A stretch of 64,000 bases of DNA from Maridesulfovibrio sp050916235 (GTDB lineage Bacteria; Desulfobacterota; Desulfovibrionia; Desulfovibrionales; Desulfovibrionaceae), in NCBI RefSeq assembly GCF_050916235.1, contig NZ_CP104854.1, positions 1,240,001-1,304,000 on the forward strand. Reading direction: 5' to 3'. Below, piece by piece: positions 53,353 to 62,430 of the stretch. A model generated the notes under the pieces. That model was given only the letters and a program-made list of their open reading frames with translations. It was not told the DNA's origin and did no database searches. Every line of letters starts with the position of its first letter. Positions within the stretch are counted from its first letter, which is position 1. The translations under genes and the position numbers were made by a program.

Positions 53353-54492
53353 CTAATTACGAATAAATGAGACATACTGTTGTCCACGCCCGAAAAACGT
53401 TGTAAACAACCTGAAGTCATGTTTCCCACCATCGTTGACAATAGCCTTAAGCGCACTTCTGTAATCAGAAAAAACATCTGGATATATAGCATTAAGGCTT
53501 TTCAAATTGATGCCAATGAACTTTGTAAGATCACAAACTTTAACAATGGATTTTAAATCATGATGACGCATAAAATTTTCTACTTCATCATATACTGCAG
53601 TGCAAAGATCAATTAATTCTGTATTCAGCAAAACATCTCTTTTTGGGTACACAAATCTATAATCGACAAGATTATGAACATTGTTGAGATACTGATCCAA
53701 GGCGATATCATTCACCCTCCCTGCTTCTTTACCGTGCAGGGTCTTAAACCATCTCCAATCACAAATAAAGCTAGGGGATGAATTATATACGTAGAACGAC
53801 TCTCTTAAACTCTCTACAGCATCTTTAATTGAGAATAGTGGACCATAAAAGGGTTGCAACATATTGTCTTTTATCCAGTCCTCATGAGATCTGGTCATTC
53901 CTTCCAAGCTATTGAGGTGATCTTTCCAAATGGGAACAAGGTTTCGGACGTTGTCTTGGAGACTGCCATTTTGAATACTCATACACCTCGAAACAAATCT
54001 TCGCAGAACCTCGCTCAGGCACGAGACATAGTCCAGACATGTAATAACAACAATCCCGCCAACAGTAGCGAACGAAGCTACATGTTTTAAAAATGAAACA
54101 GGTTCAACCTGAGTAGGAATGACCCCCTCGCAAAGCACAAGATCGAATTTTTCTGCAGAACAGAACTCTTCTATATAAGATTCAATAAGGGTAATTGATT
54201 GCCCACTAGCTCTTTTTGCGAACAATTTATTCACTTCTGCAATACCTGTTGGATTACCATCAACAAGCACATACCGTGAGGGACTCAAAGAGCTTGTAAA
54301 CAATGCGTTGTGCCCACTACCGGGACCGAATTCAATTACCCGCCTCCCTTTAACAAAAAGGCTCGGGATGCCAAGGGTTCTGTATAGTGAATTTCTAATT
54401 TCAAAATGCCTGTTAAGATCTGATAGATCCTGCGCCACAGGCGAAATCATATTCTCAGAATAATACCCCACAAAAGGACGAGGTTTCTGCAT
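53353..54492 (-). CDS. Class I SAM methyltransferase
   Basis: 379 residues. SAM motif I is RRVIEFGPGSGHNALF at about 50-65, followed by VDGNPTGIAEVNKLF and CEGVIPTQVEPVSFLKHVASFATVGGIVVIT. The C-terminal 180 residues are helical and unrecognised. ATG with GGGAGTAGG upstream. AT-rich, in the minus-strand train between two members of the uncharacterised transferase family. Confidence 0.75.
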   Translation of the reverse strand: MQKPRPFVGYYSENMISPVAQDLSDLNRHFEIRNSLYRTLGIPSLFVKGRRVIEFGPGSGHNALFTSSLSPSRYVLVDGNPTGIAEVNKLFAKRASGQSITLIESYIEEFCSAEKFDLVLCEGVIPTQVEPVSFLKHVASFATVGGIVVITCLDYVSCLSEVLRRFVSRCMSIQNGSLQDNVRNLVPIWKDHLNSLEGMTRSHEDWIKDNMLQPFYGPLFSIKDAVESLRESFYVYNSSPSFICDWRWFKTLHGKEAGRVNDIALDQYLNNVHNLVDYRFVYPKRDVLLNTELIDLCTAVYDEVENFMRHHDLKSIVKVCDLTKFIGINLKSLNAIYPDVFSDYRSALKAIVNDGGKHDFRLFTTFFGRGQQYVSFIRN

Positions 54493-54637
54493 CCTACTCC
54501 CTACCTTACCAAACAGAACTTTATAATCTAACCGCGAGCACTATAACAACTATCGTTACAACTCCGCGCTCCACGAACACCAGATGCTTCGCCTTCACCC
54601 TGAAGGACATGTCAATTACATCGACAAACAGCTGCAC

Positions 54638-57244
54638 CTAGGCCACTACCGACCGAAGCAGCGAAGCCACTCTCCGCTTCATTTCCCTGACAGGGATGAC
54701 ATAGGTAATGGGGCAATTCAAGCACAAGGGATCATTGATTTTTCCACTCAACAACTGTCTACGCAAATCAAGGTACTTAGAATTGTTCATTATCAATTCC
54801 AATGAACAAATTTCATCAACACGTCCCATCACCTCTCCGCGAATACAGCACGAAAACACATTTCCATCCGGCATAACATACGCTGAATTCCAAGGATAAA
54901 GACAGGCCCGAGTTTCATCTGCACCAGGTATCGTCGCGGCATGCCTGAAGATTCTGCCATTACCTTGAATGTTATCCATTGGTTCAGATAGCGCTACTGG
55001 AGACAACGAAAGACTGACTTCAACACCATGATCATTTTGCACCCTTTCAATCGTAGATTTATTTTCAACAATATCATCCCACGATGGCAACAAGCTCATA
55101 CGCACGCCATGTTTCTGTGCAAGGCCCTTAGCAAGCTCAACCGCTCTGACCGCATTAACAAAATCAACACCATGCAAACTTAGAATACTATTTATGTCTA
55201 GATTCCTGTCATCAAAATAAACCAGATCATTGCACCCCAACTCCTTCACTCCATTTGACACTGCAAAGGCTACCAGATCTGGGAGAAAGGGAACCACTTT
55301 GTCGGTAAGCGTACACATCCACTGGAAAGGGGGTGGAGTCCGCCCCGAGGAAATCGCGGCAGCTCTAATCTTATGCATATTGACAATCATTCTCCCCAAA
55401 TTTGCTGGAGGTCTAATTTCCTTCAACAAGGCCGGGTCGGTAACGTCAATACTCATTTGAATGTGGTCAAATCTACTCAACGCCTCAATTTCTCTGCTCG
55501 ACAACGACATGTTTAGGTTAGAACAAATATCGAGACTGACTCCGTGATCCAAAAGCTCCTCAGCATAAATGACCCAATCTCTATTAATCAGGGTCTCCCC
55601 GTAAAACCCTAAACACGCACTAGCTACACCTCGAGTCTTAATATCATCCACAATTTTTCTGATTAGATGACTATCCATGTCTATGCCAGCACTCTTATTC
55701 CAGTGCTGTGGGCAATAAGTACAGCTCAAGTTGCACTTCGAAGTCATTTGAAAACTGATGGAATCCAATACGGGCAAAGGATAATTCAAATCATGATCAG
55801 CAATATCTTTTGCAAAGGTATGAACAGAGTTATCATCTATTGCTCGGAGCACTCGTGTTGTAAAGTTTTTGGCTTCAGACCTGATTTTGTACCAACTCTG
55901 TGAAAGGGAGTCTGTATGATAGCAGAATTCCTGACAATACATTTTACGTTCAAAAACATCAGTATGCTCTCTTGCCCAAGCAGCAACAGCTTCTTCCCCG
56001 GCGCCAGCAAGATACACTCGCTCCGCTTCAGCAGGAGCGGAAAGCCCCATGACCATAATATCATCAGAATCATTAACAATGCACATACTGTCTAGATCAT
56101 GGACAAGTGGACCTAAGAGGCCGTAATCAATCGACTTGTCAAAATCCAAACATTCATCAACTTTAAGCATTAAGGGGTGTCTATGAAAATAATGAGCGAC
56201 AATACCGTCATTTGAAACCCGCCAGAACATTCGCGAAGGCCACGAACTGACTCCGTCCAATGAAGCAAAACAGTCTTCGTCATTCTTATGTAAATTTGCA
56301 ATTGCAAGTTTACACAATTCTCTCGATGGGAATGAAACCGGGGTATCTGCAGCACAATCCAGTCGAGTTGAAATTTCCTTTAATACCTTACTTCTGTCCG
56401 CGATCAACCCACCTACCAATACAGCCTTACAACCATCATATGACTTACTGTAGAGATACTCAAAGGTGCCCTCTGAAAAAATTACGTCCGGAGCTAAAAT
56501 GACTAGCCTTGCACCATCCAAAACAGCACTTCGTAATGCATGTTTGTGGCACCTAGTCATGGATTCATACTTATCAACAGATTTAAAGCAGTTTTCTGGG
56601 ACCATATATGCTCTAAAATCAACGTACGTAAGTAGCAGATCGAAATATCTGCTTCTTTTAATCCGGTCCCATCCGTCCAGGGTCGTATAAAGAACAAACA
56701 ATGCGCGTCTATCTCGACTCAAACTCCCTATATTTCTGTCCCCTATGATGGTTTGCAGTACATAATTTATGTATAGATCAACATACTCCTGTCCCCACAC
56801 AACGGTTATAACATTAAATAACATCCCTTTTTTATAATCATCTTCTACATCAAGAGAGACAGAATCACACGCAAATGAATCAAAATTTGATATATCAAAA
56901 GAAATTTGATGATAGACGGATACAAAATCATTATCATTCTCAAACTTTGACAAATTAGAGCTTAACAATTCATATGCTCTATTTTTCATCCCAAGCTTTG
57001 TGCAGATTTCGGCAAACTTTAAAATATCTTTTTTGGACGGGTCAGATAGACGAAAACTCTCCTCATACAGTTCATATGAGTCATTAAATTTTCTCTTAGC
57101 GTATGCCAGCTCAGCAAGAAGTCCATATGCACAGGCATTATTCAAATCTTCATTGAGAACCTGCCTGCAAAGGACTTCTGCTTCAATAAACTTATCATTA
57201 CTTAACAATTCAGCTGCACTTGCAAGCTTTTCTGCAATATTCAT
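54638..57244 (-). CDS. TPR - transferase-like - radical SAM/SPASM fusion protein
   Basis: 868 residues in three modules. Residues 1-105 are TPR-like (DKFIEAEVLCRQVLNEDLNNACAYGLLAELAYAKRKF). About 140-400 is the same unknown domain as the 52147-53262 protein. From about 495 a radical SAM domain begins with Cys504, Cys508 and Cys511 (CNLSCTYC) and ends in a SPASM-type cysteine region starting at Cys781 (CLYPWNSAYVMPDGNVFSCC...CLNCP). SPASM proteins carry extra [4Fe-4S] clusters and modify peptides or sugars. ATG at 57244 is preceded by GGAG; in-frame start at 57268 is less likely. I know of no characterised protein with this order. Confidence 0.8.
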   Translation of the reverse strand: MNIAEKLASAAELLSNDKFIEAEVLCRQVLNEDLNNACAYGLLAELAYAKRKFNDSYELYEESFRLSDPSKKDILKFAEICTKLGMKNRAYELLSSNLSKFENDNDFVSVYHQISFDISNFDSFACDSVSLDVEDDYKKGMLFNVITVVWGQEYVDLYINYVLQTIIGDRNIGSLSRDRRALFVLYTTLDGWDRIKRSRYFDLLLTYVDFRAYMVPENCFKSVDKYESMTRCHKHALRSAVLDGARLVILAPDVIFSEGTFEYLYSKSYDGCKAVLVGGLIADRSKVLKEISTRLDCAADTPVSFPSRELCKLAIANLHKNDEDCFASLDGVSSWPSRMFWRVSNDGIVAHYFHRHPLMLKVDECLDFDKSIDYGLLGPLVHDLDSMCIVNDSDDIMVMGLSAPAEAERVYLAGAGEEAVAAWAREHTDVFERKMYCQEFCYHTDSLSQSWYKIRSEAKNFTTRVLRAIDDNSVHTFAKDIADHDLNYPLPVLDSISFQMTSKCNLSCTYCPQHWNKSAGIDMDSHLIRKIVDDIKTRGVASACLGFYGETLINRDWVIYAEELLDHGVSLDICSNLNMSLSSREIEALSRFDHIQMSIDVTDPALLKEIRPPANLGRMIVNMHKIRAAAISSGRTPPPFQWMCTLTDKVVPFLPDLVAFAVSNGVKELGCNDLVYFDDRNLDINSILSLHGVDFVNAVRAVELAKGLAQKHGVRMSLLPSWDDIVENKSTIERVQNDHGVEVSLSLSPVALSEPMDNIQGNGRIFRHAATIPGADETRACLYPWNSAYVMPDGNVFSCCIRGEVMGRVDEICSLELIMNNSKYLDLRRQLLSGKINDPLCLNCPITYVIPVREMKRRVASLLRSVVA

Positions 57245-57397
57245 AAACACTCCATAAATATTAACCACTATTTCATTTCAGCATACAGAATACTTATAGA
57301 ACAAAAGCAGTCGGTTGATCATATTGAAATGGCAATTCACTTCCACATTAAATATACGCAAAGTTTATTTTGCAAAAGATACATTCACGAATAAAAC

Positions 57398-58519
57398 TCA
57401 TGGAATAATGAACTCAACATTAGGCAAAGACGGTGACAATCTCTTAACAATCTTATTGGCAACATCAGTGCTAAATCCCATTACGACGATTGCCCCATCA
57501 GGAATTTCCGAAGGAGCAATTATCGGACTACCTAAATGCGAATGCCCCCACCGTTTACTGTCTTCTTCAACAAAAAAAGAAATCTTTTCCCCCAAAACTC
57601 CGGCCAACCAGCTTCCTGCATTTGCCGTTCCGAAGACCCCGATTTCTGCTGACGAATCAATCAGACGAATTTTTCGTACAAAATCATCAAGCCAAAGCAA
57701 TACGGAATTAAACATATCCAACTGATATTTAACATCGATGCGACGCTGAGAAGTTTGCCCCACTTCTGCTATATAACCTATCTCCTTAGCAACCCAGCCC
57801 TCCGTGGACACAACAGGTAGGAGCCCACTGCGCACTATTGCCGCAGCAAGCAAATCGGGGCTAAAATGAGAACAATGGTCGCAAGTAATAAGGTCAAATG
57901 GATTCTTCTGATATGAAACTGTTTGGATTAAGGCCTTCCCGCCAAGAGCAAGAAGTTTTTTTATTTTTTTTAACGCTGGGATTGGTTCAACAAGATGCTC
58001 TATGACGTGAGTCATTAGTATCAAGTCAAACTTGAAATCAATTTGCCCTAGATCACAAGAAAACACTTCTCTTACCCCCGAAAGACCCGAGAAATCAGCT
58101 TCACGGATAGCTTGTTCATGGCCATAGAGATCCCATTCAGGTCTTCTAAGCAAAAACTGTTGCAAAAGATTACCGTTGCCACAACCGACATCCAGTACTT
58201 TGCCATGGTCAGGTAGCTGAAGTTCATTCAGGAGATTATCTAAAAGGACCCCAAAACGAGAGGTTGCTATCCCTGATTCAGAAAAAACCAACGACTCATT
58301 CCCTGCACCTAGTGGAAACATTTCATAGTTAGCGTATATATCGCTTATATCCTTAAGCCAGTCTGCTGAGACATCTTTCTGACAGTGCCCACAGGCCCTA
58401 CAGAACACAAACGTCCCATTCCGAGGCCAAGGTTTACAATCAGACGTAACCCCAGGAAAAGAAGAGAACTTGTCTAAATAGTGCAGTCGATCACTACCAC
58501 AGATCAAACACGAATCCAT
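57398..58519 (-). CDS. Sugar C-methyltransferase-like (three-domain) protein
   Basis: About 373 residues in the layout of NDP-sugar C-methyltransferases: an N-terminal zinc-binding region (Cys4, Cys7; Cys40, Cys43), a SAM-binding core (KVLDVGCGNGNLLQQF about 107-122, MTHVIEHLVEPIPALKKI), and a C-terminal Rossmann piece (GVFGTANAGSWLAGVLGEKISFFVEED). Such enzymes add a methyl group to C3 or C4 of a keto-sugar nucleotide; some relatives do other chemistry. ATG at 58519; a GTG at 58531 is possible. It lies 18 bp downstream of an RmlD-like reductase gene that would act on the same kind of intermediate. Confidence 0.75.
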   Translation of the reverse strand: MDSCLICGSDRLHYLDKFSSFPGVTSDCKPWPRNGTFVFCRACGHCQKDVSADWLKDISDIYANYEMFPLGAGNESLVFSESGIATSRFGVLLDNLLNELQLPDHGKVLDVGCGNGNLLQQFLLRRPEWDLYGHEQAIREADFSGLSGVREVFSCDLGQIDFKFDLILMTHVIEHLVEPIPALKKIKKLLALGGKALIQTVSYQKNPFDLITCDHCSHFSPDLLAAAIVRSGLLPVVSTEGWVAKEIGYIAEVGQTSQRRIDVKYQLDMFNSVLLWLDDFVRKIRLIDSSAEIGVFGTANAGSWLAGVLGEKISFFVEEDSKRWGHSHLGSPIIAPSEIPDGAIVVMGFSTDVANKIVKRLSPSLPNVEFIIP

Positions 58520-58536
58520 ACACAATCTCACTCTGT

Positions 58537-59367
58537 CTAAATTGACAACACCTTGGATATTAACTCCTTAACAGGTGGGAACACATAACCAATTGCATCT
58601 TCTAAGCTTTTAGCATCAAGTGATGAATGATTTGAAAAGTATAACTCTTTTATGTCTCTGCAGGATACGGCCTTCACTAACGTGCTTTCACGATTCATTG
58701 CTTTGCACAGCAAGGTGGCAAAATCGTAATAACTTATTTCCTCAGGTCCAGAACAATGAAATAAACCGCCTGCCCCCTCTTCCATCAACCGAACGGACGC
58801 ACAACCAGCATCTTCTAAAAGAACTGGTGCTAAGGTCAAATCAGTAAAGGCTTTAATCTCTCTACAACAATTAATGTCTTCAAGCCATTTACTAAGCAGT
58901 CCAGTATAGGCTCCAAGTAGTTTTGAAAACCTAACAATGACAGAGCGCTCCTGTTGCTTTTTTAAGTATGACTCAACTTCTACTTTCTGCTTCCCGTAAG
59001 TAGTAATAGGAGACACGTTATGTTCTGGGGAGACAAAAGGAGTGTCTCCGTTAAAGACGGCTGTACTTGAAGGGAAAAAAAACTTTGCCCCTCGACTCAT
59101 CATTTCATCAGCTAGATCAATTGTGTTGACCACATTAACTTTATAGGCATCTATACTTTCCTCACACTGTCTGTATCCTGAAATTGCTGCTGCACCAACA
59201 ACCCAGTCACAATCTGGAAGGGCTCTAACCGCAGAGAGATCTCTCATGTCTAAATAGTACTCAGAACCTCTCTTACGCGAAGTCTGGAACACGATATGAG
59301 AACGCAATCTTGCCGCTTCAGCTATTGCCATTCCCAACATCCCATCACCAACAACCAGAATCTTCAC
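58537..59367 (-). CDS. RmlD-like NAD(P)-dependent sugar-nucleotide reductase/epimerase
   Basis: 276-residue extended SDR of the dTDP-4-dehydrorhamnose reductase type. VVGDGMLGMAIAEAARL (N-terminal nucleotide loop), SSTAVFNGDTPFVSPEHNVSPITTYGKQKVEVE (YxxxK catalytic pair) and VIVRFSKLLG support it. GTG start at 59367 with GGGGAA upstream. It follows a radical SAM gene by 12 bp. With the downstream C-methyltransferase-like gene it could make a branched or deoxy sugar. Confidence 0.78.
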   Translation of the reverse strand: MKILVVGDGMLGMAIAEAARLRSHIVFQTSRKRGSEYYLDMRDLSAVRALPDCDWVVGAAAISGYRQCEESIDAYKVNVVNTIDLADEMMSRGAKFFFPSSTAVFNGDTPFVSPEHNVSPITTYGKQKVEVESYLKKQQERSVIVRFSKLLGAYTGLLSKWLEDINCCREIKAFTDLTLAPVLLEDAGCASVRLMEEGAGGLFHCSGPEEISYYDFATLLCKAMNRESTLVKAVSCRDIKELYFSNHSSLDAKSLEDAIGYVFPPVKELISKVLSI

Positions 59368-59379
59368 AGTGGTATTCCC

Positions 59380-60447
59380 CTAAACAAAGGGCAAATGCTC
59401 CGGATCAGCCCCAATATATTCATGAATCATAATATTTTTCCCGTTTGAAACACAATGATGGTTACAATCCCGAGAAGGCTTGATTGTAAAAAATTTTTCC
59501 TGTCCGTCAAACCAAAAATCTTTAAACCGTTGCTCCCTGATGGAGCCTAATACCCCGCAATCCAAGTTGTAGGCCTTGTCCTGGCAGGAGTAAACCCGCT
59601 GATCGGCTGCAATAATTGGGAGAATCTGTTGATAAGGACACCAGTCATAATTTTTGCTAAATTTCTCATCTAAATGGTGATATGAATCAAACACCTCAAA
59701 ATTGTCATCGGCGAGTTCCTCCACCGCACGCTGTGTCTGATTCTTAATCTTTTCAAAAACAGGCTGATGATAAACGTTATTTTCACTCCCTTCGTTGCTT
59801 ACCACACAAGCAGAGAACTTCACGCTGTTAACGCCTATATCTTTAAGACGCTGCCCCATTTCAAAAACGTGATCGGCATTATCCCGATTAATAATATAGC
59901 TGACCCCCAGGAAACATGGTCCGTCCAATTTCTGGAAATTTTCAATATTTTGCATCACCCTGCCGAACTCGTCTTCAGATACGCCCCTGAATTTAGCATA
60001 ACTGGGACCATCCCACCCATCCATGGACACACGAATCCAAGTTCCCCTGTGAGCAAACACTTCTGCGGCTTCCCCCTTCAACAGTCCTCCGTTGGAAAGG
60101 GACGCAATGCTGATTCCCCCATCAGCCAGAGATCTGGCTGTCTCGGCAAGGTGCGGGTAACAAAAGGGCTCACCGCCACCGCTAAAGGTTACTGCCTTAA
60201 CTCCCATGTCAATGCAGTCCTCAACAATTTCGGCCATCTTCGAAGCCGGGATCCTGTCTTTTATGTCCATGTCCTGCCCGAGCTGCAGGTTGGAGGCACG
60301 GTAAGCGCAATAGGAACAGCTGTGGTTGCAAATATTAGTCGGTTTTATACGTATATGGATCGGAGCCTTAACCTCCCCACTTCCAAGCGGTAAAGAATCC
60401 AGTTTTTCCTGATAATGAAAGATTTTCAAACTGGTGTAGAGCAGCAT
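59380..60447 (-). CDS. Radical SAM enzyme with SPASM-like C-terminus
   Basis: 355 residues. Cys40, Cys44 and Cys47 form CNHSCSYC for the SAM-cleaving cluster; TFSGGGEPF corresponds to the GGE SAM-binding motif. C-terminal cysteines (WCPYQQI, YSCQDKAYNLDCG, RDCNHHC) suggest one or two auxiliary clusters. The overall look is that of MoaA/SPASM enzymes found in O-antigen and antibiotic clusters. ATG at 60447 with AGGGG upstream. The product is unknown; epimerisation, dehydrogenation or deamination of a sugar are typical activities. Confidence 0.82.
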   Translation of the reverse strand: MLLYTSLKIFHYQEKLDSLPLGSGEVKAPIHIRIKPTNICNHSCSYCAYRASNLQLGQDMDIKDRIPASKMAEIVEDCIDMGVKAVTFSGGGEPFCYPHLAETARSLADGGISIASLSNGGLLKGEAAEVFAHRGTWIRVSMDGWDGPSYAKFRGVSEDEFGRVMQNIENFQKLDGPCFLGVSYIINRDNADHVFEMGQRLKDIGVNSVKFSACVVSNEGSENNVYHQPVFEKIKNQTQRAVEELADDNFEVFDSYHHLDEKFSKNYDWCPYQQILPIIAADQRVYSCQDKAYNLDCGVLGSIREQRFKDFWFDGQEKFFTIKPSRDCNHHCVSNGKNIMIHEYIGADPEHLPFV

Positions 60448-60471
60448 TGTAACCCCTGTGTCCTGATTGTT

Positions 60472-61131
60472 TTATTCGAAATAAATTAATTCGTAATCGC
60501 CAGTGTAACCGAACTCTTTAAAAACCCACTCCCATTCTTCCTTGTCAAAAAACGACTCGCAGGTAAGTGCCCAACATTGCAGATTAAACTGCTCCTGTTC
60601 ATTACGATAACTTTCGGTACACATGTACTTGTTTTTCCCAACACGCTCCATCTCGACGAGAGCCTTCTTGAGATCAAAAATTCGTAAATTATGCAGAGTA
60701 TTAACCGAAATAACCAGATCAAAAGCATTATCTTCAAACGGTAAACAATCTTCAGCCCGATGGACGAAAAGCCTGTCCCGGATCTCTTCTTTTGCAGCAG
60801 CCAGCCCATGTCTGGAAATATCAAAACCGCACACATCCATGCCCAGCAAATACAGTTCATACAGCAAGTAGGCTTTACCGCAGCCTACATCCAAGATCCT
60901 GGCTCCTTTCTGCAGACCGTAATGATCAATCAATCCATAAGCCATTGGCGTCCAATAGCCTGGGCGATAGCTATAACCGCCATATCCATAACGCCTGTGA
61001 CCATCCCAATAATCGAACTCATACTCCTTGGCCTTAAGCATGCATTCGACCTTGTTATCCATCATACGCGGCAGGTATTCTCGGCAGGTACTTTTATGTA
61101 AGGGTGTAATAAGGTTAAGCAGTTGTCCCAT
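60472..61131 (-). CDS. Class I SAM methyltransferase
   Basis: 219 residues with RILDVGCGKAYLLYELYLLG (motif I), GFDISRHGLAAAKEEI and the acidic post-I segment HRAEDCLPFEDNAFDLVISVNTLHNL. An aromatic-rich N-terminal stretch (YGYGGYSYRPGYWTP) is unusual and may bind the substrate. ATG with GGAGAGCT upstream. Confidence 0.8.
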   Translation of the reverse strand: MGQLLNLITPLHKSTCREYLPRMMDNKVECMLKAKEYEFDYWDGHRRYGYGGYSYRPGYWTPMAYGLIDHYGLQKGARILDVGCGKAYLLYELYLLGMDVCGFDISRHGLAAAKEEIRDRLFVHRAEDCLPFEDNAFDLVISVNTLHNLRIFDLKKALVEMERVGKNKYMCTESYRNEQEQFNLQCWALTCESFFDKEEWEWVFKEFGYTGDYELIYFE

Positions 61132-61150
61132 AAGCTCTCCTTAACAATAT

Positions 61151-61768
61151 TTACGGCAGCAGAAGACCGCAAGCCAATAAAATCACGACCTCTGCGGGAC
61201 TCACACATGGATGAATCTGTCCACGTCCAAACATAAAAACATGTTTAAAACTTTTTTTAGCGGCTTCCTTCAAAATATTATCGAGCCCTGCATTGCTTCC
61301 TCCTGCCACAACTACACCGTCCGGATGAATGAGGCTGGCCGAGTCCCTGAAAAAGGACTCCCACTGGGCTCCATCTTTTCTGGCATCTGGGTCAAAGCAA
61401 ACAATTCCAGCATATTTTTCAGATGAGACAGCATCATCAAATCCCAAAAAACGAATCTTTTCAAAATCCCAGTTGGCTGCAATCATTTCAGAATTGTCTC
61501 CTTCCTTCAACACAGCGTGAACCCCTTGAACTTCGCAAGCCACGGTCCACCCGCCCAGGCCCTCAAGGTGGTCGTAAACAAGCACAGTCCCACGGTTGCC
61601 AATCATTTTTCCTGCAAATTTATACCAGGAAACCTGCCACATCAGAGAATATGGGGCAGATAGAAATGCATCTGAAAGACCAGGACTCAACGGTTTATGA
61701 TCATTTCCGAATTCCTTGACCAACTCAGCCCAGCTTTCCTCTGGATTATTGAACCTCTCGTCTGACAT
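61151..61768 (-). CDS. Uncharacterised glycan-locus protein, possibly methyltransferase-like
   Basis: 205 residues. I do not recognise the family. The strand-turn pattern of GTVLVYDHLEGLGGWTVACEVQG and DGVVVAGGSNAGLDNILKEAAKKS is compatible with a Rossmann-like methyltransferase fold, but no clear SAM motif is seen. The ATG at 61768 (MSDERFNNPEESW) lies one base after the stop of the upstream methyltransferase; a longer frame reaching 61852 lies within that gene. Confidence 0.6.
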   Translation of the reverse strand: MSDERFNNPEESWAELVKEFGNDHKPLSPGLSDAFLSAPYSLMWQVSWYKFAGKMIGNRGTVLVYDHLEGLGGWTVACEVQGVHAVLKEGDNSEMIAANWDFEKIRFLGFDDAVSSEKYAGIVCFDPDARKDGAQWESFFRDSASLIHPDGVVVAGGSNAGLDNILKEAAKKSFKHVFMFGRGQIHPCVSPAEVVILLACGLLLP

Positions 61769-61769
61769 A

Positions 61770-62402
61770 TTACTCGAGTTCCTTCTTTGAACACCCAACT
61801 GCAAACAAATAATGTGACATCGGATAATAACCGGTATGCACAACTTCATCATTCATGGAAAAAATGAATACAGTACGGAAATACCTTTCCAAAGTAGACT
61901 TTAGGCGCTTAGCATCGAACATATTAACATGCCCTTTCTGGCTTTCAGGCGAGGCATACGGAGTGCTGGTTACATTAGGGGTTCCAATAACACAGACTCC
62001 GTCCTCAGACATATTTTCATATATTGCCTTAAAGAACCTGGCTTCATCCTCACCGGCCAATATATGCTCAATGACATCCAGACTGACCACTCCTGCGAAG
62101 TTATTGCCTTTCAAATCTAAAAAATTGCGATTTTCAAAACGCACTTCCGGGTTGGAAAAATTCCGAACAGCTGTTTCGACAGCCGGAGTATCGAGATCCA
62201 GCCCCAGATATTTCTTTCGATTCCGATGAAGCATGGAGGCCCCAATACCTTCACTGCACCCCAGCTCCAAAATATCGCAACAATCTTCGGTCATCTGTGC
62301 AGCAAAAGCATATCGAGCGTAAATAAAAGCCAGTCGTTTTGGGTCCTTCCTGAGGTTATGCGCCATATGTGGAGAAAGGCGTATCTGTCTATCGTCAGCC
62401 AT
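61770..62402 (-). CDS. Class I SAM methyltransferase
   Basis: 210 residues: DILELGCSEGIGASML (motif I), LGLDLDTPAVETA, VSLDVIEHILAGEDEARFFKAIYENMSEDGVCVIGTPN. Looks like glycan-locus methyltransferases that follow split transketolases. ATG at 62402 has GAGGAAA upstream; TTG at 62441 would overlap the transketolase gene. Confidence 0.82.
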   Translation of the reverse strand: MADDRQIRLSPHMAHNLRKDPKRLAFIYARYAFAAQMTEDCCDILELGCSEGIGASMLHRNRKKYLGLDLDTPAVETAVRNFSNPEVRFENRNFLDLKGNNFAGVVSLDVIEHILAGEDEARFFKAIYENMSEDGVCVIGTPNVTSTPYASPESQKGHVNMFDAKRLKSTLERYFRTVFIFSMNDEVVHTGYYPMSHYLFAVGCSKKELE

Positions 62403-62430
62403 ATATTTCCTCACGCTGCTCCGTTCCAGA

